A stretch of DNA of 64,000 bases from Chryseolinea soli (GTDB lineage: Bacteria; Bacteroidota; Bacteroidia; Cytophagales; Cyclobacteriaceae): assembly GCF_003589925.1 (NCBI RefSeq), contig NZ_CP032382.1:2914001-2978000 (forward strand), given 5' to 3'. Below the pieces are notes generated by a model that was given only the letters and a program-made list of their open reading frames with translations, was not told the origin of the DNA and made no database searches. Positions 45,201 through 53,302 of the stretch are shown in pieces. Made by a program: the position numbers and the translations under genes. Position 1 is the stretch's first letter. Each line of letters starts with the position of its first letter.

Positions 45201-47857
45201 ATTGGCCGGGTTGGGCAGGAAGATCGCGTGGCGGCAATGAAGGCGCCACCATGCTGTCGTTCTCATCCGACAAACCATCTTATAGCATTGGCGAGAAGGC
45301 AACGCTGACGATCCCGGGCAGCGACCAGGCGAGGGCTTTGGTCAGCATCGAGAATGGCAGCAGCGTGTTGCAAACCTATTGGGTGGATACAAAGAAAGGC
45401 GACACACCTTTCTCTTTCGAGATCACCAAAGAAATGACACCGAACATCTTCGCGCACGTCACACTGGTTCAGCCCCACGCACAAACCACCAACGACCTGC
45501 CCATGCGTTTGTATGGCGTGATACCCATCGGTGTGGAAGATGCGCAAACCCACCTGGATCCCGTCCTGGCCATGCCCGACGTGCTGGAACCCGGCAAAGA
45601 GGTGACGATCAAAGTATCGGAAAAGACAAACCGGAAAATGACGTATACCCTGGCCGTGGTCGACGAAGGCCTGCTGGACCTTACCCGCTTCAGAACGCCC
45701 GATGCCTGGAGCCGCTTCTATGCCCGCGAGGCCCTCGGTGTTAAAACGTGGGACGTTTATGATGATGTGATGGGCGCCTTTGGATCGCGCATCGAAAGAC
45801 TACTGGCCATCGGTGGCGACATGGAAGGCGCCGGCAAGGAAGACGACGCCAAAGCCAACCGCTTCAAGCCCGTGGTCAAATTCATGGGACCGTTCACGCT
45901 GAGTGGCGGCAGCCAGGAACATAAATTCATCATGCCGCAATACATCGGTTCGGTAAAGACCATGCTGGTGGCTGGTTACGAAGGCGCTTATGGTAAAGCG
46001 GAAAAAGCTACTCCCGTGCGCAAACCGCTCATGGTGCTGGCCACCTTGCCGCGTGTGCTGGGCCCGGAAGAAAAGCTGAAGCTGCCCATTACGCTTTTCA
46101 CGATGGAAAAAAGTATCCGCAACATAAAGATCACCGTAAAAGCCTCCGGCCCGCTGCAAGTGGCCAACCCAACCCAGAGCGTGACCATGGCCGGCGCCGA
46201 CATGACGGTGGATTTTGATCTGGCCGTGAAAAGCGCCACCGGTGTGGGCAAAGTGGAGGTGACGGCTTCGTCCGGAAACTATTCCGCTACCGATGTCATC
46301 GAGATCGATGTCCGCAACCCTAACCCGCCGGTATCCAAAGCAACGGAAGCGCTGGTGGAATCCGGAAAGACCTGGAACGGTAATGTCGAAGCGATCGGCA
46401 TGGCGGGTACAAACTCGGCCACGCTGGAGGTGTCGTCGTTGCCGCCGGTCAACCTGGGACAGCGTTTGAAATACCTCCTGCAATATCCTTATGGTTGTAT
46501 CGAACAAACTACATCTTCCGTTTTTCCTCAACTCTACCTTGACCAGGTGAAGGCACTCAACGATGGCGAGAAAGCCGCTGTCCAAAACAACGTGAAGGCC
46601 GGCATCGAACGCTTGAAATCGTTCGTGACGCGCGACGGTGGCTTTGGCTACTGGCCTGGCGACGATGACTCGCAGAGCTGGGGGTCGACCTATGCGGGCC
46701 ACTTCTTGCTGGAAGCGGAAGCAAAAGGCTATTTTGTTCCCGGCGATATGTTGAAGCGTTGGAAAAAATATCAGCGCAACAAAGCGCAAGGCTGGCGCAA
46801 GAACCAGGAGGCCTACAGCAGCGAACTGATCCAGGCCTATCGTTTGTATTCACTGGCACTGGCCGGCGACCCGGAAATGGGCGCCATGAACCGCCTGCGC
46901 GAACAGCCGTCGTTGTCGTCGACCGCCAAGTGGATGCTGGCCGCTGCCTATGCCAAGGCCGGACAACCGGAAGCTGCGAAAAAATTGATCGCGAACTTGT
47001 CTACTACCGTGAAGCCTTATCAGGAACTGGCTTACTCTTACGGTTCTGATCTACGCGATAAGGCGATCATCCTGGAGACGTTGTTGTTGGTGAACGATCG
47101 CGTGAAGGGCTTCGAGCTGGTAAAAGATATATCCGCGTCGCTGAGCAACGGCTCGTATTGGATGAGCACACAAACCGTGGCGTGGTGTCTCAAATCCGTG
47201 GGCGCCTTTGCCGGTTCTGAAAAGAAAGGACCGATCAAGTTTACATACACCTACAACGGCAAGACCTTGGAAGCGCAGACCGACCTCACCGTGGCACAAG
47301 TGCAGTTGCCCGTGGATGGCGTGAAATCACGCGCCGTAAGCGTAGTGAGCGCCAGCAAAGGAACCCTCTTCCTTCGCCTGATCACTGACGGAACACCGGC
47401 GCGCGGAACGGAAGAGGAAGCTGAAAACAATCTCTCCCTCGACGTGGTCTACACCAACACTGATGGCGGCTCCATTGATCCCGCACACCTGGAACAAGGC
47501 ACGGAATTTATCGCGACCATAACCGTGAGCAACCCAGGCCTGCGCGGCCAATACGAAAACCTGGCCCTCAACCAGATCTTCCCCTCCGGCTGGGAGATCA
47601 ACAACCTGCGTCTCGACGAAGCCGAAGCCCGCCTCAAGAGCGACCGGCCGACCTACCAGGACATCCGCGACGACCGGGTTTATACCTATTTCAATCTCAA
47701 TGCCGGCCAACACAAAACCTTCAAGGTATTGCTCACGGCCAGCTATAGTGGAACGTATTATTTGCCGGCCGTGTCTTGCGAGGCCATGTATGACCACAGC
47801 ATATACTCCCGCAAGAAAGGCATGGAAGTAGAGGTGACGAAACGCGTAACGCAATAA
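42284..47857 (+). CDS. Bacterial alpha-2-macroglobulin with thioester
   Basis: A 1857-residue envelope protein. An N-terminal hydrophobic anchor (about residues 7-26, KKVAIGIVTVVVLAVGIFYA) keeps it at the inner membrane; there is no lipobox. A series of macroglobulin-like beta domains follows, including GLLYGERGVWRPGDSLYLTFILED typical of the family. The bait/ANA region is around residues 930-1020. The thioester motif is Cys1405-Ile-Glu-Gln1408 in YPYGCIEQTTSS, so the covalent trap is intact. A helical thioester domain and a receptor-binding-like end (LNQIFPSGWEINN) close it. The acidic, Tyr-rich insert near residues 490-520 is unusual. It traps foreign proteases that breach the outer membrane. 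Its standard partner pbpC is next. The ATG at 42284 precedes the anchor. Confidence 0.95.
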   Translation: MQNISWKKVAIGIVTVVVLAVGIFYATTLKGKKPAQTFVNPAFGEYISSYTAGVVPSSSTLRIILAADAVDSLAVGQETSVNLFSFSPSVKGKTTWLDRRTVEFKPDARLASGQTYEVSFALSRLVEVPQELKTFEYSFQVIPQNFEVSIENVKPYVKTELKRQRVEGTLVTADVADAAAVEKTMEATQDGKALKVTWTHTAEGKQHPFVIEDVARKETASVVKLSLDGQPLGISQGDTREVEIPALGDFKVMNVRVDQSSTQHVVIQFSDPLNEKQNLDGLVSLNDVGTLDFDIKDNEIRVYPPVRQAGSKTLKLEGGIRNVLDYKMKRDTTMEVVFEQLNPAVRFTGKGSILPGTDGLIMPFEAVNLKSVDVEIVKIYEKNVLQFFQVNDYEGSQELQRVGRPMLRKTISLENAGVTDLGKWNRFTLDLSKMINTEPGAIYQVRIGFKRSYLAYVCDGGEETASANDMQGVGEDWEAQSEDENSYWDSYEEYYYDEDYDWNQRDNPCNSSYYTGDKNIRRNVLASDLGLLAKRGSDGNTTILVSDLKTAQPLSGVILELYDYQQLSIGTATSGSDGKAVIKSKETPFVLLARKEAQRGYLKMQDGESLSISNFDVGGERVSKGLKGLLYGERGVWRPGDSLYLTFILEDKMKLLPAAHPVVLELQNPQGQVTNRLVRSTGENGFYSFATSTAADAPTGNWTARVKVGGAEFSQPVKIETVKPNRLKINLDFGVEKITAGNSNVSGKLNVKWLHGAPGRNLRAEFEVLLTKAETKFQRYPDFTFEDPSRGFSSEAKPIFEGNTDDDGNAVVNTTLEPSENAPGMLNAVFRGKVYEESGNFSIDRFSIPYYPYTSFTGIRLPLGDKARGMLLTDTTHRVDVVTVDADGKPVSHDGIEMSLYKLNWAWWWSSESSNADYMSSTTTQAMASGTIRTVNGKGAWTFKVKYPEWGRFYVKAYDPVSGHTTGKVVYIDWPGWAGRSRGGNEGATMLSFSSDKPSYSIGEKATLTIPGSDQARALVSIENGSSVLQTYWVDTKKGDTPFSFEITKEMTPNIFAHVTLVQPHAQTTNDLPMRLYGVIPIGVEDAQTHLDPVLAMPDVLEPGKEVTIKVSEKTNRKMTYTLAVVDEGLLDLTRFRTPDAWSRFYAREALGVKTWDVYDDVMGAFGSRIERLLAIGGDMEGAGKEDDAKANRFKPVVKFMGPFTLSGGSQEHKFIMPQYIGSVKTMLVAGYEGAYGKAEKATPVRKPLMVLATLPRVLGPEEKLKLPITLFTMEKSIRNIKITVKASGPLQVANPTQSVTMAGADMTVDFDLAVKSATGVGKVEVTASSGNYSATDVIEIDVRNPNPPVSKATEALVESGKTWNGNVEAIGMAGTNSATLEVSSLPPVNLGQRLKYLLQYPYGCIEQTTSSVFPQLYLDQVKALNDGEKAAVQNNVKAGIERLKSFVTRDGGFGYWPGDDDSQSWGSTYAGHFLLEAEAKGYFVPGDMLKRWKKYQRNKAQGWRKNQEAYSSELIQAYRLYSLALAGDPEMGAMNRLREQPSLSSTAKWMLAAAYAKAGQPEAAKKLIANLSTTVKPYQELAYSYGSDLRDKAIILETLLLVNDRVKGFELVKDISASLSNGSYWMSTQTVAWCLKSVGAFAGSEKKGPIKFTYTYNGKTLEAQTDLTVAQVQLPVDGVKSRAVSVVSASKGTLFLRLITDGTPARGTEEEAENNLSLDVVYTNTDGGSIDPAHLEQGTEFIATITVSNPGLRGQYENLALNQIFPSGWEINNLRLDEAEARLKSDRPTYQDIRDDRVYTYFNLNAGQHKTFKVLLTASYSGTYYLPAVSCEAMYDHSIYSRKKGMEVEVTKRVTQ

Positions 47858-47863
47858 TCTACC

Positions 47864-47909
47864 GGTCCGCGTGCTTGCTGTTTTCCGGCAGGTACGCGGA
47901 CCTTTTTTT
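47864..47909 (+). terminator. Strong terminator between alpha-2-macroglobulin and pbpC
   Basis: GGTCCGCGT (47864-47872) pairs perfectly with ACGCGGACC (47894-47902), and CTTGCTG (47874-47880) with CGGCAGG (47886-47892) including two G-U pairs, around TTTTC; seven T follow. It starts 6 bases after the stop codon and ends 9 bases before the pbpC ATG. Confidence 0.9.
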
Positions 47910-47918
47910 ATCAAAGAA

Positions 47919-50282
47919 ATGAAACGCCTGCTGAAGTATAGGGTATGGGTTGTGGCGACGGTGCTTCTTCTTGTTGTCTATTATTTTATTCTCCCCCGCC
48001 GCCTGTTCGACGATCCGTATTGCACCGTGCTGGAAGATGCTCAGGGCGAACTGTTGGGGGCCACCATTGCCGCCGACGGGCAGTGGCGTTTTCCGGAGAT
48101 CAAATCAGTGCCAGAGAAATTTTCTACGGCCTTGCTGGTGTACGAAGACAAACGCTTTCGCCATCACCCGGGAGTCGATCTGCTTTCCATGGGGCGTGCC
48201 ATACGACAAAATATTCAGGCACGGAGTGTGGTGAGCGGGGGCAGCACCATTACCATGCAGGTCATCCGGTTGTCGCGACGGGGGAAGGCGCGCACGGTTT
48301 TTCAGAAAGCGATGGAGATGCTGTTGGCCACGCGCCTGGAGTGGCGCCTTTCTAAAGACGAGATCTTGTCGCTCTATGCGTCACATGCGCCCTTCGGCGG
48401 AAATGTGGTAGGGTTGGAAGCCGCATGTTGGCGATATTTTGGCCGCGACCCCCAAGAGCTTTCCTGGGGAGAAGCGGCGTTGCTGGCGGTGTTGCCCAAC
48501 GCACCGTCGCTGATGCACCCCGGGAAGAACCGGGAGCGTTTGAAGGCTAAGCGCGACCGAGTGCTGGAGGCCTTGAAAGCGCAAGGTGTCATCGATGCGT
48601 TTGCTTGTTCGCTGGCCCAGGATGAGCCCATTCCAGAGGCACCCCAGCCGTTGCCACGCCTGGCCCGCCACTTGTTGGCGCGGGTGGCGAAAGAGGGTGG
48701 AGAGGGTTATAAAGTGAAAACAACGTTGCGAGCCGGCCTCCAACTGCGGATCGAGCAGTTGGTAAATGAACATCATCAACGGCTCGCCAGCAATCAGATC
48801 TTTAATGCCGCAGCCCTTGTTGCCGATGTGCGCACGGGCAATGTATTGGCCTATGTGGGAAATACCGAAACCAAAGTTCCCGGAAACTATGGCGACGCCG
48901 TAGACGTCGTGACGGCGCCCCGCAGCACCGGCAGCATTCTCAAACCCTTTCTCTATGCTGCCATGCTGGATGAAGGAAAAATATTGCCGCATACGCTCGT
49001 TCCCGATGTGCCTACCTTTATCAACGGTTTCTCTCCGAAGAATTTTTCGCATAGCTATGACGGCGCCGTGGCGGCCGACAAAGCTTTGATCCGGTCGTTG
49101 AACATCCCTGCGGTCCATCTCCTAAGAAGCTACCGGTATGAAAAATTTCATACGCTGCTCGGCAACATCGGTTTTTCTACGTTGACCAAGCCCGCCGATC
49201 ACTATGGTTTGTCTCTCATCCTCGGAGGTGCCGAAGGCACGCTGTGGGATATTACGGGCATGTACGCGTCCATGGCGCGCACGCTCACGAACTATTTCGG
49301 CCATCCCGGTTCAAACCGCTACGACCGCAATGACTTTCATTCCCTGCAATACTTGCCAGTCGATACCACCCAGGAAACGCCTGCGCTGGATGCAACCTCA
49401 TGGCTAAGCGCCGGCGCCATCTATCAAACTTTTGATGCGCTGAAAGAAGTCTATCGCCCCGGCGAAGAAACGGGCTGGCGCTATTTCAATAGTTCCAAAA
49501 AGATCGCCTGGAAAACGGGCACCAGCTTTGGCTTTCGCGACGGCTGGGCCATTGGCGTCACACCCGACTATGTGGTGGGCGTATGGGTGGGCAACGCCGA
49601 CGGCGAAGGACGCCCGGGCCTCACGGGAACAGATGCCGCCTCGCCACTCCTCTTCGATATCTTTGCCCAGCTGGATGGCCAGCGATGGTTCCAACTTCCG
49701 CGCATGGAGATGGAGCAGATCACCGTCTGTGCCGAAAGTGGCCATCGCAACACGCCACAATGCAACGTAGTGGATACTGCCTGGGTGGTGAAACAGGGAT
49801 TGCAAAGCGCGGCGTGCCCGTATCACAAAACGGTATACCTCACCAAGGACAAAAAATTCAGGGTGCACAATTCTTGTGAGCCTGCGGCACGCATGGTGGA
49901 AACCCGGTGGTTTGTGTTGCCCCCTGCGCAGGAATATTATTTTAAGGCTCATGCGCTATCGTATCGCTCACTACCTCCTTTCCGAAAAGATTGTGAAGTG
50001 GCATCGGGCGTGGCCATGATGGACCTGATCTATCCCAAGCCGGGCGCAAAAATTTTTATCCCGCGTGATCTAGACGGTACGTTGGGTAGCACTGTTTTTG
50101 AGTTAGCACACCGCAATGCCACGACGCTGGTCTATTGGCATCTCGATGGGGAGTATATCGGCAGCACCCAGCGCACCCACAAGTTGCCGCTGCGGCTGGG
50201 CGAAGGTCGGCACACCCTCACCCTGGTGGACGAGAACGGCGAATCTGTGGAACAATCTTTCGAAGTACTGTCAAAAATGTAA
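47919..50282 (+). CDS. pbpC: Penicillin-binding protein 1C
   Basis: A 787-residue bifunctional murein synthase. An N-terminal membrane anchor (residues about 8-25) is followed by a GT51 glycosyltransferase domain: catalytic Glu76 in YEDKRFRHHPGVD, then GGSTITMQVIRL, and a third motif in KAMEMLLATRLEWRLSKDEIL. The transpeptidase domain has Ser339-x-x-Lys342 (STGSILKP), SLN (LIRSLNIPAV) and Lys532-Thr-Gly (AWKTGTSFGFRDGWAIG). The C-terminal ~100 residues (MMDLIYPKPGAKIFIPRDLDG) are the PBP1C-specific BiPBP_C domain. Together with the macroglobulin it is proposed to repair and defend the wall after a breach. The ATG at 47919 begins the anchor, after the terminator. Confidence 0.96.
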   Translation: MKRLLKYRVWVVATVLLLVVYYFILPRRLFDDPYCTVLEDAQGELLGATIAADGQWRFPEIKSVPEKFSTALLVYEDKRFRHHPGVDLLSMGRAIRQNIQARSVVSGGSTITMQVIRLSRRGKARTVFQKAMEMLLATRLEWRLSKDEILSLYASHAPFGGNVVGLEAACWRYFGRDPQELSWGEAALLAVLPNAPSLMHPGKNRERLKAKRDRVLEALKAQGVIDAFACSLAQDEPIPEAPQPLPRLARHLLARVAKEGGEGYKVKTTLRAGLQLRIEQLVNEHHQRLASNQIFNAAALVADVRTGNVLAYVGNTETKVPGNYGDAVDVVTAPRSTGSILKPFLYAAMLDEGKILPHTLVPDVPTFINGFSPKNFSHSYDGAVAADKALIRSLNIPAVHLLRSYRYEKFHTLLGNIGFSTLTKPADHYGLSLILGGAEGTLWDITGMYASMARTLTNYFGHPGSNRYDRNDFHSLQYLPVDTTQETPALDATSWLSAGAIYQTFDALKEVYRPGEETGWRYFNSSKKIAWKTGTSFGFRDGWAIGVTPDYVVGVWVGNADGEGRPGLTGTDAASPLLFDIFAQLDGQRWFQLPRMEMEQITVCAESGHRNTPQCNVVDTAWVVKQGLQSAACPYHKTVYLTKDKKFRVHNSCEPAARMVETRWFVLPPAQEYYFKAHALSYRSLPPFRKDCEVASGVAMMDLIYPKPGAKIFIPRDLDGTLGSTVFELAHRNATTLVYWHLDGEYIGSTQRTHKLPLRLGEGRHTLTLVDENGESVEQSFEVLSKM

Positions 50283-50305
50283 GCCCCTGACAGGTAGAAT
50301 CTTAA

Positions 50306-50335
50306 TTGTATTTTGTTGATTCTTTGCTATATTCG
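50306..50335 (+). promoter_or_regulatory. Promoter of the OmpA-family gene (TTG-N19-TATATTCG)
   Basis: TTG at 50306-50308, 19 bases, then TATATTCG at 50328-50335, one base from TAnnTTTG. The start near 50342 gives about 30 bases of leader to the ATG at 50372. Confidence 0.55.
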
Positions 50336-50371
50336 TGGAACTTTTTGTGCTTGCACAATAAACCCAGTGTT

Positions 50372-51718
50372 ATGAAGACCTACAGATTTTTTGCACTGGT
50401 AGGGATTTTAGCCATTATCTTTTTTGATCAACCTACCGTAGCGGCGCGTTTGGAGCAAGCGCCGATGGAGGAAACTCCGAACTATGTCGTTATCGGCGCC
50501 TTTTCGGTGCATCGAAACGCGCTGCGATTCACGGCCCGGGCCCACTCGGAGCTGAAAGTGAACGCCCGGTTTGAAATGAATGCCAACCGGAACCTGTACT
50601 ATGTCTATGTGCTGAGCACGGACGACCACTCGCTGGCCATCCGCGAGGCGCTGCGGCTGCGACAGGAATCCGAATATACCGATACGTGGGTCTATCACGG
50701 GCCACTCGGTAAACAGAGTGCCGGAGTGATCGCCGATGCCAGCGGCACCGACATCAACCCGGAAACCCGCCAGAGCATGGCCGATGTGAAGCGTCGCGAT
50801 CCGGCTTCATCAAAGGAGACCAAAGCTACTTCGCCGGGCTCGTCTGCTCCCACCGGGACCGCCCAGGAACAGAGCCGTTCGTTGTCGCCCGCCGGGGCAT
50901 CTCCGGCAGCCCCCACAAGTGAACAGGCAACTTCACCGGCAGTATCAACCACCTCACCAACAACGACCACACCTGCCCCCACCACCGCGAAGGCGGAGCC
51001 GGACAATGGCGTGGAGGGGAAACGTTTCTTTTTCAAACTCATTCGCGCGATGGACCAAACCCAGGTGGAAGGCGAGGTAGATGCCATCGACACGGAGCGC
51101 GCACGCAAAATGGGAACCTACAAAGGAAACGCCCCCGTAAAGGTCTCGACACCCGCCAACAAGTCGGGACAGATCTCGCTGGTATCCGAAGTGTTCGGCT
51201 ATCGCAAAGTGCAACACGACCTCAATTATAATGCCCCGGAAGGCGAGGGCATCGCTACCGACGATCAGGGCGACATCGTCGTGCCCTTTGACCTGGTGCG
51301 TCTGCAAAAAGGCGACGTGGCCGTTATGTACAATGTATTCTTCTTTAAGGACGCCGCGATCATGCGGCCCGAGTCGCGTTATGAGGTGACCAGCTTACTG
51401 GAAATGCTTAACGAGAATCCGAAGTATAGAATAAAGCTTCACGGCCACACCAACGGTAGCGCTGCGGGCAAAATCATTTCCCCGGCAAAAGACAGCAAGA
51501 ATTTCTTTTCGCTTTCCGACACCAAGGAAGGCTTTGGCTCGGCCAAGCAATTGTCGGAAGCGCGTGCCGAGATCATTCGCGACTACCTCGTGGCCAATGG
51601 CATCGACACCGAGCGTATCGAGATCAAAGCATGGGGCGGTAAACGGCCGCTGCAGGATAAGAACAGTACGCGGGCACAGGAAAACGTGCGTGTCGAGGTA
51701 GAGATCCTGGAGAACTAG
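50372..51718 (+). CDS. OmpA-family peptidoglycan-binding protein
   Basis: A 448-residue exported protein. A signal peptide (MKTYRFFALVGILAIIFFDQ) is followed by a small SPOR-like domain (about residues 33-105, YVVIGAFSVHRNALRFTARA and YYVYVLSTDDHSLAIREAL). Next comes a long low-complexity Ser/Thr/Pro/Ala linker (about 140-215). A short carboxypeptidase-like segment and the C-terminal OmpA domain (about 330-448) follow: FFFKDAAIMRPESRYEVTSLLEML, IKLHGHTNG, LSEARAEIIRDYLVANGID and the final NVRVEVEIL. The OmpA domain anchors the protein to peptidoglycan. Its stop codon shares bases with the stop of the convergent gene at 51715 (CTAG). Confidence 0.87.
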   Translation: MKTYRFFALVGILAIIFFDQPTVAARLEQAPMEETPNYVVIGAFSVHRNALRFTARAHSELKVNARFEMNANRNLYYVYVLSTDDHSLAIREALRLRQESEYTDTWVYHGPLGKQSAGVIADASGTDINPETRQSMADVKRRDPASSKETKATSPGSSAPTGTAQEQSRSLSPAGASPAAPTSEQATSPAVSTTSPTTTTPAPTTAKAEPDNGVEGKRFFFKLIRAMDQTQVEGEVDAIDTERARKMGTYKGNAPVKVSTPANKSGQISLVSEVFGYRKVQHDLNYNAPEGEGIATDDQGDIVVPFDLVRLQKGDVAVMYNVFFFKDAAIMRPESRYEVTSLLEMLNENPKYRIKLHGHTNGSAAGKIISPAKDSKNFFSLSDTKEGFGSAKQLSEARAEIIRDYLVANGIDTERIEIKAWGGKRPLQDKNSTRAQENVRVEVEILEN

Positions 51719-53241
51719 TCGCGTTTCTCGGGATGGATAGAGGCCTCCAGGTTTTGGCTGATCTCGCGGATGATGCAGTCCAGTTGGTCGCCACAGGTTT
51801 TTAAATGTTTCAAAATGATCTCGTGCTCCTGCGGGTCAGCTTGTTGGATCAGGCTGATCAGTCCCAGCATGCTCGCGACCGGCGCCCTCAGTTTGTGCGC
51901 ATTCACAAAGGTATATTCCGCAAGCTTCTGATTTTGAACCACCAATTGGCGCGAGCGTTCGTCGATGCGGGTCTCCAACGAGCGGTTTAGCTCCTGCAGG
52001 GTCTCGTTCAGTTTCAACAGCGACGCGGCTTGGAGTTCGATAGAATTTTTCTGGGAATGGATCTCCTCATTCTTCCCTTTCAGATCGGCATTGGCCACGA
52101 GGATCTTCCGGCGTTGGCGAAATAGGATGATCGCAAATACAGCAGTGATGACCAATAAAATGGACACCGCAGCGATCAGATTCTCGCGTTCGATCAATTG
52201 CGTATCCTTCAATTCTTTCTCGATGCGCAGCTCCCGGTTCTCGCGCTCGCGCATTTCCGTTTCGTAGATGGCCTGCACCCTTTCCACCTGTTCCGATTTC
52301 AGCAGCGAATACACGCTATCCTTGAGCGCATTGTGGCGCGTCAGAAAATACAGGGCGCGGTCGTAGTGTCCCAGGGTGCTGTCGATGCGGAAGTACTCCA
52401 GGAAGGCCGTGATGCGCAGGTCGGGCACCTGGAGCGTTTTCGATAGGGCGGAGGCCTTGTTGAGATACTGGAGCGCTTCGTTGAGGTTGCCCTCCAGGCG
52501 TCGCGCGCGGGCCATGTCCTGGTAGGTTTGAATGAGCGACCGCGTTTCGCCCAATGCGATCCAGGCGTCCTGCGCCGATTGAAATTCCCGGAAGGCCTTT
52601 GTATAATCTTTTCGCTCCACGTTGATGCGGGCAAAACACCAATGGCAATAGGCGATGACGCGTTCGTCTTTGCTCACTTGAGCCAGCGTGAGCGCATGGT
52701 TCAGGTAATCCTCGGCTTTGCCGTATTGGCGCATGGTCACGTAAAGCTCACCGATGTTGTAGAGCGTCAGCGCACGGGTGGAGTCGCCGCGTTTCAGATC
52801 CAGCGAACGCTGCAGGTATTCCAGTGCGCGCTCGTTTTCACCCAGCCGCTTGTTCACCTCACCGATGTTGTTGTATACACCCGACAAGCCAAAGCTGTCG
52901 TGAATGCTCAGGTATTGACGGGCCGCCAGCAGATAATAGTTTTGAGCAAATTCGTAGATGCCTTCATACCAATAGGAGTTTCCCATCACCGTGAGCGCCC
53001 GCGCATAGCCGCGGGTATATTTCAATTGTGTAGAAAGGTTGATCACGTAAGAACTGACGTGCCGCGAGGCGGCCGGGTTGGTCTTCAGGTACGACGAGGC
53101 CAGCGCATTCAGTTTGATCACATAGTTGCTGTCGAGCGCTATTCCCATGAACTTCTGTTGGATACTATCGGGCAACGTGAATTGCGCCAGCGAAGTGCTC
53201 ACGGAAAGAAACAGAACGAGTATGATAAAGGGAAACTTCAA
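51715..53241 (-). CDS. TPR sensor protein ending in a histidine-kinase DHp domain, no ATPase domain
   Basis: A 508-residue protein. A signal peptide (KFPFIILVLFLSVSTSLAQ) leads into periplasmic TPR repeats (about 40-320, e.g. SGVYNNIGEVNKRLGENERALEYL). A membrane helix at about 345-366 (LIAAVSILLVITAVFAIILF) and a cytoplasmic coiled coil follow. The last ~75 residues match a kinase dimerisation domain, with His449 in FVNAHKLRAPVASMLGLISL. The chain then stops; the HATPase domain expected next is absent, and no remnant is found because the OmpA gene occupies the sequence. It may be phosphorylated in trans or act as a scaffold. The start is TTG at 53241; no ATG fits the signal peptide. Confidence 0.82.
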   Translation of the reverse strand: MKFPFIILVLFLSVSTSLAQFTLPDSIQQKFMGIALDSNYVIKLNALASSYLKTNPAASRHVSSYVINLSTQLKYTRGYARALTVMGNSYWYEGIYEFAQNYYLLAARQYLSIHDSFGLSGVYNNIGEVNKRLGENERALEYLQRSLDLKRGDSTRALTLYNIGELYVTMRQYGKAEDYLNHALTLAQVSKDERVIAYCHWCFARINVERKDYTKAFREFQSAQDAWIALGETRSLIQTYQDMARARRLEGNLNEALQYLNKASALSKTLQVPDLRITAFLEYFRIDSTLGHYDRALYFLTRHNALKDSVYSLLKSEQVERVQAIYETEMRERENRELRIEKELKDTQLIERENLIAAVSILLVITAVFAIILFRQRRKILVANADLKGKNEEIHSQKNSIELQAASLLKLNETLQELNRSLETRIDERSRQLVVQNQKLAEYTFVNAHKLRAPVASMLGLISLIQQADPQEHEIILKHLKTCGDQLDCIIREISQNLEASIHPEKRD

Positions 53242-53302
53242 ATCCGAGAAGATTGATTCTTGATACGCCCAGGGGGAGGAGCAGTAACCTCCGGCAGACC
53301 GG

